DNA from: an uncultured Flavobacteriaceae bacterium
GTDB taxonomy: Bacteria; Bacteroidota; Bacteroidia; Flavobacteriales; Flavobacteriaceae
NCBI GenBank assembly: GCA_943789455.1
Contig: CALSUE010000007.1
Location: 186,001-250,000, forward strand
Direction of reading: 5' to 3'
Length of the DNA: 64,000 nt
The notes below the pieces were generated by a model. It was not told where the DNA came from and did no database searches. It was given only the letters and a program-made list of their open reading frames with translations. Each line of letters starts with the position of its first letter. Position 1 is the stretch's first letter. Position numbers and translations under genes: made by a program. This document shows, in pieces, positions 37,229 to 46,310 of the stretch.

Positions 37229-40200
37229 TTATGTTGTTTTTAACAAACCCTTCATCCTCATTTTAAATTTAGTGACGAGATAAAATAAAATTGGAACCAC
37301 AATTAGTGTTAAAAATGTTGCTATTAATAGACCGTAAATAACTGTTTTAGCTAGTGGACCCCAAAAAACAACATTATCTCCTCCCATATAAATATTTGCA
37401 TCAAAATTTGAAAATAATGTGAAAAAATTAATGTTTAATCCAATAGCTAGTGGTATTAGCCCTAAAATGGTAGTAATTGCTGTTAGTAAAACTGGTCGTA
37501 AACGTGCTTTCCCTGCTTTTACAACCGTCTCAAATAAACTTTCTAAAGGCAAATAGTCTTTTTCAGAGACTTCATCTTGTAATTTTCTCCTACTGATTAA
37601 TAATTCAGCGTAATCTAATAATACAACACCATTATTAACTACTATTCCAGCGAGGGCAATAATCCCAACCATTGTCATCATAATAACAAAAGGTGCTCCA
37701 GAAATTACCAATCCTCCAAAAACTCCAATGAGACTTAAAAAAATTGCCAACATAATAATACCTGGCTTTGAAACTGAATTAAACTGAAAAATTAAAATAA
37801 AGAAAATTAACAGTATTCCTGTAAGAAATGCCCCTACTAAAAAGTTCATTTGTTTTTTCTCTTCTTCTATTTGACCAGTAAAATCTATGTTAATACCCTT
37901 AGGAAAATTTTTGAAATTTTTCATAGAGTTTTGAATCCTAGAAACAACTGCTCCTGCATCTGTTTCACCTGGAGACAAAGCAGAGTATACTGTTACTACT
38001 CTTTTTACATTTTTGTGTTTAATGGCACTAAAACCAGAGCTATTCATTTGAGAGGCAACTACAGAAACAGGAATCTCTTTAATTTTACCTGTTGCTTGAT
38101 CACGAAAAGTTACTTTTTGATTAAAAACAGCACTTTTATTGTATCTATCTTCTTTATTGAAGCGAACATAGATATCATAATCTTCCCCTTTTTCTTTATA
38201 AATACCAGCTTTATTTCCAAAAATGGAAGCTCTCAACTGTTGACCAATCTGACCTGCAGAAACCCCTAGCTCTCCAGCTTTTTTTCTATCCACTAAAACC
38301 TGCATTCCTGGCTTAGATTTATTTACATCTATCTTTAATTCATCTACTCCAGTTATGCTTTGTGTATTTAAGTAATCTCGCATTCTTTCGGCAGTCAAAA
38401 TTAGCTCTTCGTAATCTTCACCATTTAGCTCCATATTTATTGGAGATCCTGCAGGCGGTCCATTCGCATCTTTCTCAACAGAAATAAGAACACCGGGGTA
38501 AATTCCAACTAGTGCTGCTTGTACTTTTTGACGCAATATTTCACTGTCTTCCCCTCTTCTATATTTAAATTCACGCATAGAAGCAGTAATTTTTCCTTTA
38601 TGTGGCATTTCTGCTGAAGAGCCACCATCTTTCTCTGGATTTCCTGCTCCTTCTCCTACCTGAGAAACAGTACTCTCTATAAGAAAATTATACCCATCAT
38701 CGGTATATTTCTTTTGATGTAATACCTCATAAACCTTTTGTTCAATCTCTAGGGTTATTTCATTTGTTTTTTCAATATCTGTACCTTCAGGATATTCAAT
38801 ATATACAATAATTTGATTGGGTTTGTTGTCTGGGAAAAATTCTACTTTGGTTCTTTGTTCTGAAAGAGACCATCCAAAACCTACAAAAGCAACAATTAAA
38901 ATAGCAAATGTTGCCATTACCAATACATAGGGTCTCCAACCAGTTAAAGCTCTTTTTAATTGTCTCTCGTACCAATTTTCTAAAAATACTAATGTGTTTT
39001 TCTGAAAATAATTTGCTGCTTTTCTCAACACAAATCTGTAAACCCAAAACATAATAGCCGTAAATAGAATTAAAGTTCCTATTCCCTTATACTCTCCTCC
39101 TAAGAAAAATATAAGGATCCCAATAACCGCCATAATACTTGTTATTTTTATAATATTTTTTAGCGGCATATTTTTATCCTCAATACTCATAAATTGAGAA
39201 ACTAAGACAGAATTGAAAAAAATTGCAACAAATAATGATGACCCCAAAACAATAGATAATGTTATGGGTAGAATTACCATGAATTGCCCCATAATTCCTG
39301 GCCAAAGACCTAAGGGAATAAAAGCAGCAACTGTTGTTGCTGTTGAGATAATAATAGGAAAAGCAATTTCACCAATCCCTTTTTTAGCTGCTTCTATTCT
39401 TGTTAACCCTTCCTCATCCATTAAACGGTATACATTTTCTACCACTACAATCCCGTTGTCAACCAACATTCCTAGCCCCATTATCAATCCAAATAAAACC
39501 ATTGTGTTTAATGTGTACCCAAGGGCTCCTAAAATCATTAGAGACATAAACATAGACATGGGTATTGCAAAACCAACGAAAATTGCATTTTTGAATCCTA
39601 GAAAAAACATTAAAACAATAACTACTAAAACAACACCAAAAATGATATTATTTACCAAATCGTCTACTTGACCAATTGTTTTTGGAGATTGGTCATTAGT
39701 GATTGTAACATCTAGGTCTTGAGGAAAGTTATTCTTTTTTGCTAATCTGACAATTTCTCCCACTTTGTCTGCAGCAGCCACCATATTTTCGCCACCTCTT
39801 TTTTTAACATCAAGCATTACAACAGCAGCCCCTCTTTCTCTAGCATACGTTGTTTTGTCTTTATCTTTAAAAGAAATTTTTGCAACATCTTTTAAGTAGA
39901 TTGAATTCCCTTTCTCTGATTTTATTACAAAATCAAGTAACTCTTCTGGAGCATCTATTTCACCAATAATTCTTACTGTTCTTCTTTGCTGGCTTGTAAC
40001 GAAATTTCCTGCTGACATGGTTACATTTCCACGATTAATTGAATTGGTAATGTCATCAAAGCTAACTTTTGCAGCCATCATTTTATAGATATCAACAGCT
40101 ACTTCAATTTCTTTATCTTGGGCACCACGTATGTCTACTTTTTTAATTTCTGATAAATCCTCAATTTCATCCTGTAAATACTCTCCAAATTCTTTCAATT

Positions 40201-40702
40201 TAGAGACTGGATAATTCCCGGAAATGTTAATATTTAGAATAGGTACTTCCTCAGACATACTTAATTCAAAAACATTCGGTGTAACTTTTGCACCATTAAA
40301 TGTTGGCCAATCTTCACCAGCAACCTCTTGATCTATTTCATCTTTTACCTTTTGTTTTGCTTTTTCTACAGGAATATTCTCGTCAAACTCAACGGTTATG
40401 ATAGAATAGTCTTCCTGAGATGTTGAAATAATTTCAACTACGTTACTTACAGACTTTAACTTATCTTCTAAAGGATTCGTAATAAGTTTTTCAATATCTT
40501 CTGCTGTATTTCCCGGGTAAACTGAGCTGATATATATTTTTGTTTCATTTATCTCAGGAAAATTCTCTCTAGGCATTTTGAAATACGATGTAATACCTAA
40601 ATAAAGAATTAAAAACATCAATACATAAATAGTAGTTTTGTTATTAATTGCCCAAGAAGAAAGTCTAAACTCTTTATCTATTTTTTTATTAATCTTAGAC
40701 AT
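37229..40702 (-). CDS. RND family efflux transporter permease (AcrB-type)
   Basis: Proton-driven inner-membrane pump subunit working with a periplasmic adaptor and a TolC channel. 1157 residues, about 100 longer than AcrB. First helix about 25-43, large periplasmic loops at about 44-350 and 640-900. Helix 4 reads GMLVDNGIVVVEN (Asp-Asn rather than the Asp-Asp of AcrB) and helix 10 GIVVNNGVVLLDY without the AcrB lysine. An added hydrophobic pair at about 515-560 (IKITSIMAVIGILIFFLG, IGTLILFTAIMFWVYRFVL) explains much of the extra length. Substrate unknown. Last gene of a four-gene operon, two bases after the adaptor. Confidence 0.93.
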   Translation of the reverse strand: MSKINKKIDKEFRLSSWAINNKTTIYVLMFLILYLGITSYFKMPRENFPEINETKIYISSVYPGNTAEDIEKLITNPLEDKLKSVSNVVEIISTSQEDYSIITVEFDENIPVEKAKQKVKDEIDQEVAGEDWPTFNGAKVTPNVFELSMSEEVPILNINISGNYPVSKLKEFGEYLQDEIEDLSEIKKVDIRGAQDKEIEVAVDIYKMMAAKVSFDDITNSINRGNVTMSAGNFVTSQQRRTVRIIGEIDAPEELLDFVIKSEKGNSIYLKDVAKISFKDKDKTTYARERGAAVVMLDVKKRGGENMVAAADKVGEIVRLAKKNNFPQDLDVTITNDQSPKTIGQVDDLVNNIIFGVVLVVIVLMFFLGFKNAIFVGFAIPMSMFMSLMILGALGYTLNTMVLFGLIMGLGMLVDNGIVVVENVYRLMDEEGLTRIEAAKKGIGEIAFPIIISTATTVAAFIPLGLWPGIMGQFMVILPITLSIVLGSSLFVAIFFNSVLVSQFMSIEDKNMPLKNIIKITSIMAVIGILIFFLGGEYKGIGTLILFTAIMFWVYRFVLRKAANYFQKNTLVFLENWYERQLKRALTGWRPYVLVMATFAILIVAFVGFGWSLSEQRTKVEFFPDNKPNQIIVYIEYPEGTDIEKTNEITLEIEQKVYEVLHQKKYTDDGYNFLIESTVSQVGEGAGNPEKDGGSSAEMPHKGKITASMREFKYRRGEDSEILRQKVQAALVGIYPGVLISVEKDANGPPAGSPINMELNGEDYEELILTAERMRDYLNTQSITGVDELKIDVNKSKPGMQVLVDRKKAGELGVSAGQIGQQLRASIFGNKAGIYKEKGEDYDIYVRFNKEDRYNKSAVFNQKVTFRDQATGKIKEIPVSVVASQMNSSGFSAIKHKNVKRVVTVYSALSPGETDAGAVVSRIQNSMKNFKNFPKGINIDFTGQIEEEKKQMNFLVGAFLTGILLIFFILIFQFNSVSKPGIIMLAIFLSLIGVFGGLVISGAPFVIMMTMVGIIALAGIVVNNGVVLLDYAELLISRRKLQDEVSEKDYLPLESLFETVVKAGKARLRPVLLTAITTILGLIPLAIGLNINFFTLFSNFDANIYMGGDNVVFWGPLAKTVIYGLLIATFLTLIVVPILFYLVTKFKMRMKGLLKTT

Positions 40703-40704
40703 TT

Positions 40705-41883
40705 TTAATTAATTTTTTTTATGACTTTTACAACCTGACCATTATTCACACTTCTCGCTCCTTCTAAAATAACCTCTACATTAGCATCTAAATTTTTAGT
40801 TACTTCAATAAAATCTCCGTTAGTTTTTCCGGTTTCAATCACCAGCCTTTCAGCATAAACTTGATTCTTTTCTTTGTTGTCTTTAACAACATAGATAAAC
40901 TGTTGCCCCTTTGCATTTTCTGAAATAATTGATTGAGGTATCAAAATTGCATTAGAGTTTGAGTAGTCGTTTAATCTTAATTTAGCTGTTAGATTTGGTT
41001 TTATTTCACCATCTAAATTTGGAATTCCTACCTCTATTCTAAAAGTTCTATTACTTGGGTTAATAAAATTTCCAACCTGTCTAATGCTAGAATCATAAGA
41101 TCTCCCAAGTATTGGGAAATTTACTTCTACCATTTTATTTTTTTTAATACTAGAAATATAACTCTCAGGCACATCTGTTTCTATATACATATTAGAGAGG
41201 TTTATAATTCTAAACAGTTCTGCTCCAGGTCCTGGAGCTACCACTGTACCTTTTTCTTTAAAAACATCATCTATAATTCCAGAAAAAGGAGCTCTAATTG
41301 TAAACTTACCTAACTGTTTTTTAAGTTGTTTTGTGGCATTTTTTTGTGAATCGTATGAAGTTTTAGCCTGTAAATATTGAATTTCTGAACCAATTTTTTG
41401 ATCCCATAATCTTTTTTGACGTTCAAATGTTGTTTTTGCTAATTGTTCATTTGATTTTAATAATAACAATTGCTGAGACAAGCCTCCATCGTCTATAGTA
41501 GCTAAAATCTGATCTTTTTTGACTTTCTGACCTTCTTTAACGTATACTTTATTTAAGATTCCTGGCATTTCTGGATACACCAAAACATTTTGTTTTGTTT
41601 TTACATTTCCTTGAAGCTCTATAAAGTGGTTAAATTTCTGTTCACTTGTTCTAATCGTAGTAATTAAAGGAGTATTTCTATCTTTATTTAGAACACTTAA
41701 TTTATTATTCAATTGGTTCAAGTCTAAGGTTAGTTCTTCTAACTTAGCATCAATCTCAGATTTTCTAGATTTTAATAATTCTACATCATTAGTTGCTAAA
41801 ACCTCCTCTAATGAAGGTTCTTTTTTATTACTGCATGAATTTAAGAAAACAGTGATTATAATTAGTAGGTATATATTTTTCAT
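40705..41883 (-). CDS. RND efflux periplasmic adaptor (MFP/HlyD family)
   Basis: 392 residues. Lipoprotein signal with lipobox LNSC (about Cys17), a coiled-coil hairpin (about 25-65 and 150-200), lipoyl-like half-motifs (VYPEMPGILNKVYVKEGQKVKKDQILATID; GKFTIRAPFSGIIDDV) and a beta-barrel domain. It bridges the pump permease and the TolC channel. The operon is tight on both sides (2 and 6 bases). Confidence 0.92.
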   Translation of the reverse strand: MKNIYLLIIITVFLNSCSNKKEPSLEEVLATNDVELLKSRKSEIDAKLEELTLDLNQLNNKLSVLNKDRNTPLITTIRTSEQKFNHFIELQGNVKTKQNVLVYPEMPGILNKVYVKEGQKVKKDQILATIDDGGLSQQLLLLKSNEQLAKTTFERQKRLWDQKIGSEIQYLQAKTSYDSQKNATKQLKKQLGKFTIRAPFSGIIDDVFKEKGTVVAPGPGAELFRIINLSNMYIETDVPESYISSIKKNKMVEVNFPILGRSYDSSIRQVGNFINPSNRTFRIEVGIPNLDGEIKPNLTAKLRLNDYSNSNAILIPQSIISENAKGQQFIYVVKDNKEKNQVYAERLVIETGKTNGDFIEVTKNLDANVEVILEGARSVNNGQVVKVIKKIN

Positions 41884-41889
41884 AATTTT

Positions 41890-43296
41890 TTATTTAATAG
41901 GTATATTTAATGCAGTTTCTAAAGCTGCTTTTTTTGCAATCACTTCTAACATAGATTGCACATAATTTTGTTGCTGAGTAAATAACTGATTTTGAGCTTG
42001 TAATAAATCAAAGCTTGAGGAGATTCCTTCAAAAAACTTGGTTCTTTGTTTTCGTTCAATTCGTTCAGATAAATCAACATTTTTCTTCGCTGTATTGTAA
42101 TTTTCAATACTTAATTGATATTCATTTTTTGATTTTTCAGCGAGTAAACTAAGCCTTTGTTTGGTTTCTGTTAATCTAACATCAGCGGTTTCTAAAGCAA
42201 TTCTAGCTTGAGCTGTTTTGGCTTTTCTGCCTAGACTACTAAAAATAGGAACATTTAAACTCACGCCCATTAGTGATGAGTCAAACCATTGTTGGTTACC
42301 TTTAAAAAAAGTAAATGTATCTGAAAAGCCTTGTTTTCCATAGTTAACAAAAGCTGACAAACTTGGTAAAGCTTTACTTTTTTCTAATAGCATCATGAGT
42401 CTTTTTGACTCTCTGTCATTTTCAGCAATTTTAAAATCAATATGATTAGATAAATTAAATGATTTAGAAATTAGCCCCAAATTAATATTAGTTTCTGCTA
42501 AATCATCTAGATTATCTGATAATTCTATAGAAGTATCTATAGAAACTCCTATGGAAAGGTTTAACATCTGATACGCTATTCCTTTCATTCTTTGCAAGTT
42601 ATACAATTGACTTTTTAAGGTTCCAAAAGTAATTTCTAATTGCTCAACATCTTCTTGTTCATTAAAACCATTTTCATAAATCTTTTTTGCATCATGAAGG
42701 TTTTTCTCAATAATTTTTAGATTTCCTTGGAGAATAGTAATGCTTTTTTCTGCCACTAAAACACTACCATAGGCGTTAACAACAGCTTCTCTTGTTAAAA
42801 TTTCGGTTTTCTCATTGGCCTGTTCAGAAATTTTCAAATAAGCTCTCGAAGCCTGGAGGCCAACTAAATAAGATCCGTCGAATAGTAACTGTGTTACTGT
42901 TACAGATGCATTTATATTTTGTTGTGTTCCAAAAACTACGGGTATGAATCCTTGAGGTAGACTAGGATCTCTATTTGATTGGATACCAAAATAATCTTCA
43001 ACAGTCTGAACAACAGAAGCAGTATTATCAAAAGCAGCCGCAGGTAACAAAGAAACAGGTTGTTTTATAAAATTTTGATAATTAACAGCTGCATCTATTT
43101 GTGGTAAGCCAGTAGCAGTTGTTTCCCAAACTGTTTCTTTGGCTGATAAAACATTATTTTTTGAAGCTTTTGTGTTGTAACTATTCTCCAATGCCATTTT
43201 AATAGCCTCCTCTAAAGACAACAAGATCTTTATTTCTTGAGCAAAACTAGGGAAGCTAAAAAATAGGGTTAGGATAAGTATTAAATTCTTTTTCAT
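41890..43296 (-). CDS. TolC family outer-membrane efflux protein
   Basis: 468 residues with a signal peptide (ends FPSFAQ) and two long helical TolC repeats, e.g. ALENSYNTKASKNNVLSAKE near the start and KKNVDLSERIERKQRTKFFEG towards the end. It forms the outer-membrane exit channel for the neighbouring RND pump. Ten bases after the TetR gene, six before the adaptor. Confidence 0.92.
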   Translation of the reverse strand: MKKNLILILTLFFSFPSFAQEIKILLSLEEAIKMALENSYNTKASKNNVLSAKETVWETTATGLPQIDAAVNYQNFIKQPVSLLPAAAFDNTASVVQTVEDYFGIQSNRDPSLPQGFIPVVFGTQQNINASVTVTQLLFDGSYLVGLQASRAYLKISEQANEKTEILTREAVVNAYGSVLVAEKSITILQGNLKIIEKNLHDAKKIYENGFNEQEDVEQLEITFGTLKSQLYNLQRMKGIAYQMLNLSIGVSIDTSIELSDNLDDLAETNINLGLISKSFNLSNHIDFKIAENDRESKRLMMLLEKSKALPSLSAFVNYGKQGFSDTFTFFKGNQQWFDSSLMGVSLNVPIFSSLGRKAKTAQARIALETADVRLTETKQRLSLLAEKSKNEYQLSIENYNTAKKNVDLSERIERKQRTKFFEGISSSFDLLQAQNQLFTQQQNYVQSMLEVIAKKAALETALNIPIK

Positions 43297-43305
43297 TAAT
43301 TAATT

Positions 43306-43896
43306 TTATAATTGTTTTTCTAATTCTTTTATGCCTTTTTGTGAACAAATACCTCTTAAATGATATTCTAAATGATAGGAAGTGAGTGTATTCATTGAAT
43401 AATTAACAAGAGGAAATAAATCTTTATTTTTAATTCCTAACATTCCGTTAAAATAAATTCTCGCTGTAAAATCAATATCAATGTCGTTTCTATATAACTT
43501 TTGCTCAATGCCTTTTGTTAAATTTTCTTTAAACAATTCTTGCATTAGCTCAAATTGTTTGTGTTTTAAATTCTTGAAAATTTTAGGATAATATTTTTGA
43601 AGTTGATATTGAGGAGAAGATTTTTCATCTTTTAAATGCTTCATCACAAACCTTTTTATCTCAAATAATTCTATAATTGGATTTTGTTGTTGTTCGTGAA
43701 TAATATCGATCCCTTTTGAAATAACATCAAATATATGAAGTGTAGCAGCCTCTACTAATTGAATTTTATTCGCAAAATGGGCATAGATTGTTTTTTTGGA
43801 TATTCCTGAATTTGTAGCAATATCATCCATAGTAACACTCTTAAAACCTATATTTAAGAACATCTCTGTGGCGTTATGTAGTATTTTCTTTTTCAT
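43306..43896 (-). CDS. TetR/AcrR family transcriptional regulator
   Basis: About 196 residues from ATG 43896 (MKKKILHNATEMF). An ATG at 43905 is also in frame but falls at the predicted transcription start. The N-terminal helix-turn-helix reads VTMDDIATNSGISKKTIYAHF, typical TetR. The ligand-binding domain is unrecognisable by eye. It leads the TolC-MFP-RND operon, so it most likely represses its own promoter and is released by a pump substrate. Confidence 0.9.
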   Translation of the reverse strand: MKKKILHNATEMFLNIGFKSVTMDDIATNSGISKKTIYAHFANKIQLVEAATLHIFDVISKGIDIIHEQQQNPIIELFEIKRFVMKHLKDEKSSPQYQLQKYYPKIFKNLKHKQFELMQELFKENLTKGIEQKLYRNDIDIDFTARIYFNGMLGIKNKDLFPLVNYSMNTLTSYHLEYHLRGICSQKGIKELEKQL

Positions 43897-43907
43897 AAAA
43901 AACATGG

Positions 43908-43947
43908 CAAAAATACAATGGAAACTTTAGAAACAAAAATAGTTTCC
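43908..43947 (-). promoter_or_regulatory. Promoter and probable TetR operator of the efflux operon
   Basis: Minus-strand TTTG (43937-43934), 18-base spacer, TATTTTTG (43915-43908). An inverted repeat GGAAACT-N14-AGTTTCC (43920-43947) overlaps the TTTG element, the expected place for autorepression by the TetR protein. Confidence 0.65.
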
Positions 43948-44023
43948 TGAGTTTAATGATTTTTTAACATTCTTAACATTAAAATAAATCTTTAATCTTA
44001 TTTTTGTTTAAACTTTTCAAAAT

Positions 44024-44995
44024 TTGGATTTAACATCATATCAAAAGGAATTTCAACAGTACCTTGACAAAAAAGAATGGATTAGAGAGCCTAAAAACCT
44101 CTATGAACCAATCAACTATATCATTCAGCTATCAGGTAAACGTATTCGACCAATTTTAACTTTAATGGCTGCTGATATATTATCCAATGATTATAAGAAA
44201 GCATTTCCTGCTGCTTTAGCAGTTGAAGTTTTTCACAATTTCACCCTTGTACATGATGATATTATGGATGATGCGCCATTAAGGCGAGGAAAAAAAACGG
44301 TTCATGAAAAATGGGATTTAAATAGAGGAATACTTTCTGGTGATGCCATGTTAATATTAGCTTATCAATATTTTGAAAGCTATCCTCCAACTGTATTTCA
44401 AAAATTGGCAGTTCTATTTAGTAAAACTGCTTTGGAAGTTTGTGATGGACAACAATTAGACATAGATTTTGAAACTAGGAATGATGTTACTATAGCCGAA
44501 TACATTAATATGATTCGTTTAAAAACATCTGTACTTGTAGCAGCTGCATTAAAAATGGGTGCTATTGTTGCAGAATCCTCAGAAAAGAATGCAGATTCAT
44601 TATATGAATATGGAATAAATCTAGGCTTAGCTTTTCAGTTACAAGATGATTATCTTGATACTTTTGGAAACCCGGAAACATTTGGCAAGCAAATAGGGGG
44701 TGATATTATTGAAAATAAAAAAACATATTTATACTTAAAAGCAATGGAATTGTCTGACGCTCATGACAGGCAAAAGCTAGAGTTTTTTTACAAACAAAAA
44801 TTAGAGGATAATTCCATTAAAATTGATGAAGTAAAGCGAATTTTTGAACAGTGTGACATCCCAGCTTTAATTCAAAAATTAATTCATGAATATACTGAAA
44901 CCGCTTTTGATTTGCTAAAAAACATGAATATCAGTGAATTAAATAGACAAAAACTCAAAGACTTTGGGTCTTTTTTAATGGCAAGAGATAAATAA
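44024..44995 (+). CDS. Polyprenyl diphosphate synthase
   Basis: 323 residues, trans-prenyltransferase that extends allylic diphosphates with isopentenyl diphosphate, for quinone side chains or carrier lipids. First aspartate-rich motif VHDDIMDD (residues 77-83 region), second motif LQDDYLD, and GKRIRPILTLMAAD. The start is a TTG at 44024; the next in-frame ATG lies at about codon 48, after conserved sequence. Product chain length cannot be read. Divergent from the efflux operon; TATTTTTG at 43999-44006 is a candidate -7 element. Confidence 0.92.
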   Translation: MDLTSYQKEFQQYLDKKEWIREPKNLYEPINYIIQLSGKRIRPILTLMAADILSNDYKKAFPAALAVEVFHNFTLVHDDIMDDAPLRRGKKTVHEKWDLNRGILSGDAMLILAYQYFESYPPTVFQKLAVLFSKTALEVCDGQQLDIDFETRNDVTIAEYINMIRLKTSVLVAAALKMGAIVAESSEKNADSLYEYGINLGLAFQLQDDYLDTFGNPETFGKQIGGDIIENKKTYLYLKAMELSDAHDRQKLEFFYKQKLEDNSIKIDEVKRIFEQCDIPALIQKLIHEYTETAFDLLKNMNISELNRQKLKDFGSFLMARDK

Positions 44996-45007
44996 TTTTT
45001 TTATTTT

Positions 45008-45043
45008 TTTGACGATTAAAATTATTTAAAAGTGTTACATTTG
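45008..45043 (+). promoter_or_regulatory. Putative promoter of tRNA-Met
   Basis: TTTG ending at 45011 and TACATTTG at 45036-45043, with a 24-base spacer, one longer than usual. The predicted start is a few bases before the tRNA 5' end. Confidence 0.4.
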
Positions 45044-45056
45044 TCGACTGTAATAA

Positions 45057-45130
45057 GGACCCATAGCTCAGCTGGTTAGAGCACCTGACTCATAATCAGG
45101 GGGTCCAAGGTTCGAGCCCTTGTGGGTCCA
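45057..45130 (+). tRNA. tRNA-Met (anticodon CAU)
   Basis: 74 bases. Acceptor GGACCCA pairs with TGGGTCC, discriminator A; D arm GCTCAGCTGGTTAGAGC; anticodon stem CCTGA/TCAGG with loop CTCATAA; T arm with GGTTCGAGCCC. The CCA end is not encoded. Elongator Met is the best call; tRNA-Ile2 with a lysidine-modified CAU anticodon cannot be excluded without comparison. Confidence 0.93.
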
Positions 45131-45140
45131 CACATTACTT

Positions 45141-45170
45141 AAAGCTCTACAGAAATGTAGGGCTTTTTTT
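45141..45170 (+). terminator. Terminator after tRNA-Met
   Basis: 11-bp stem AAAGCTCTACA/TGTAGGGCTTT with one G-U pair, GAAA loop and seven T. Confidence 0.85.
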
Positions 45171-45240
45171 ATGGGTTAACAATGAAGCTACAAGTTCTTA
45201 CTGAAAACAAGGGGTACAATAATCCTAATGAAAAGATTAA

Positions 45241-45963
45241 TTAATTCTTTAGTATTATTTGTGTGGTGAGTTTAACACCATCAGAAAGTTGTAGCATGTA
45301 AACTCCTTTTTCTAGATGACTAATATCTATGCTGTTTGTAATAGCCTTGTTCATCACTTGCTTACCTAAAATATCATACATCACTACTTTTAATTGCGTA
45401 TAATTACCGTCTAGGTATACCATATCTGATGAAGGGTTTGGATAGATTGAAATGTCTAACTGGTTTTGGTCTTCAATACTTGCAGTTGGACAAGTACCCC
45501 AAACTGGTTTATTACTCTCAGATAATGGAGCGTTATCACTAAATTGAGTTGGCTCTGAATCAATATTTGCAACACACCAACTTGAAATATCTTGATTGAA
45601 AGCTGATGCTTGTTAAAACATAACTTCCATATTAGTCACATTACTCACATCCCAAGAACCAATGTCTTGATTGAAAGCAGCAGTAAGGCTAAACATACCA
45701 AACATATTAGTCACATTACTCACATCCCAGTCACTAATATTTCCGTTAAAATTTACTATTTGTGTAAAGGCATAACTCATGTCAGTTACTTGGCTTACAT
45801 CCCAGGTTGGCATTGCACCATATTCACTATCTGAACATAGTCCATCTTCTGGATTGGTAGTTAAACAAGCGTTTATTGCTTGCTGAAAATTAGCATCTGT
45901 AAATTGAGAATAAGATAAAGTTGAAAATAGAATTGCTAAAATTAGAAGAATTTTCTTCGTCAT
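45241..45963 (-). pseudogene. DUF285 surface protein with T9SS type A signal, interrupted by one in-frame stop
   Basis: A single reading frame of 240 codons plus stop, broken only by TAA at 45613-45615 (codon 117). Before it: signal peptide (LSYSQ), then DUF285 repeats ([33 protein letters not shown]). After it the frame continues with QASAFNQDISSWCVANI, SNKPVWGTC and a T9SS type A sorting domain (ISIYPNPSSD, VMYDILGKQV, LEKGVYMLQL). In sister repeats the position of the stop is an ordinary residue within MF-x-x-ATSFNQ, so a point mutation is likely. The N-terminal module closely resembles the start of the giant protein at 34.4 kb. Confidence 0.85.
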
Positions 45964-46089
45964 AAACTTACTTTAGGTTGAATAACAAACATACAAAAAG
46001 AAACTATGGATTAATCTCCGATTCATTATATTTACAAAACAAAAATCTTACAGGTAGAACTTAAAAAATCTATTTTTTTTGGAAAAAAC

Positions 46090-46239
46090 ATGAAAGAATC
46101 TAAAACATCATTAGGAGCAGGAATAGGATTAATTGCAGGAATAATAATTGGAAGTGCTACCAATAATATTGGTTTGTGGATAGCTTTAGGGTTGTGTTTT
46201 GGTGCAGGTGTTGGAAATGTATTCAAAAATAAAGGATAA
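46090..46239 (+). CDS. Small glycine-zipper membrane protein
   Basis: 49 residues: MKESKTSLGAGIG, a hydrophobic stretch with repeated Gly/Ala (LIAGIIIGSA, IALGLCFGAGVGNVF) and a basic tail. It looks like one or two glycine-zipper helices. Too short for most gene callers, but the pattern is typical of small flavobacterial membrane proteins. Function unknown. Confidence 0.6.
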   Translation: MKESKTSLGAGIGLIAGIIIGSATNNIGLWIALGLCFGAGVGNVFKNKG

Positions 46240-46310
46240 GTACCATAATACTTCAGACAACTTCTTTCTCTAAAATTTAATTTAAAAACTAAATTTCCTA
46301 AATTAAAATT

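Noticed and set aside
37850..38269. Plus-strand 139-codon frame inside the RND gene
   Set aside because: Shadow of the pump coding sequence, with Phe/Tyr/Ile-rich random composition.
46032..46226. Minus-strand 64-codon frame
   Set aside because: The opposite strand encodes the more credible glycine-zipper protein at 46090-46239; this one is proline-rich shadow.
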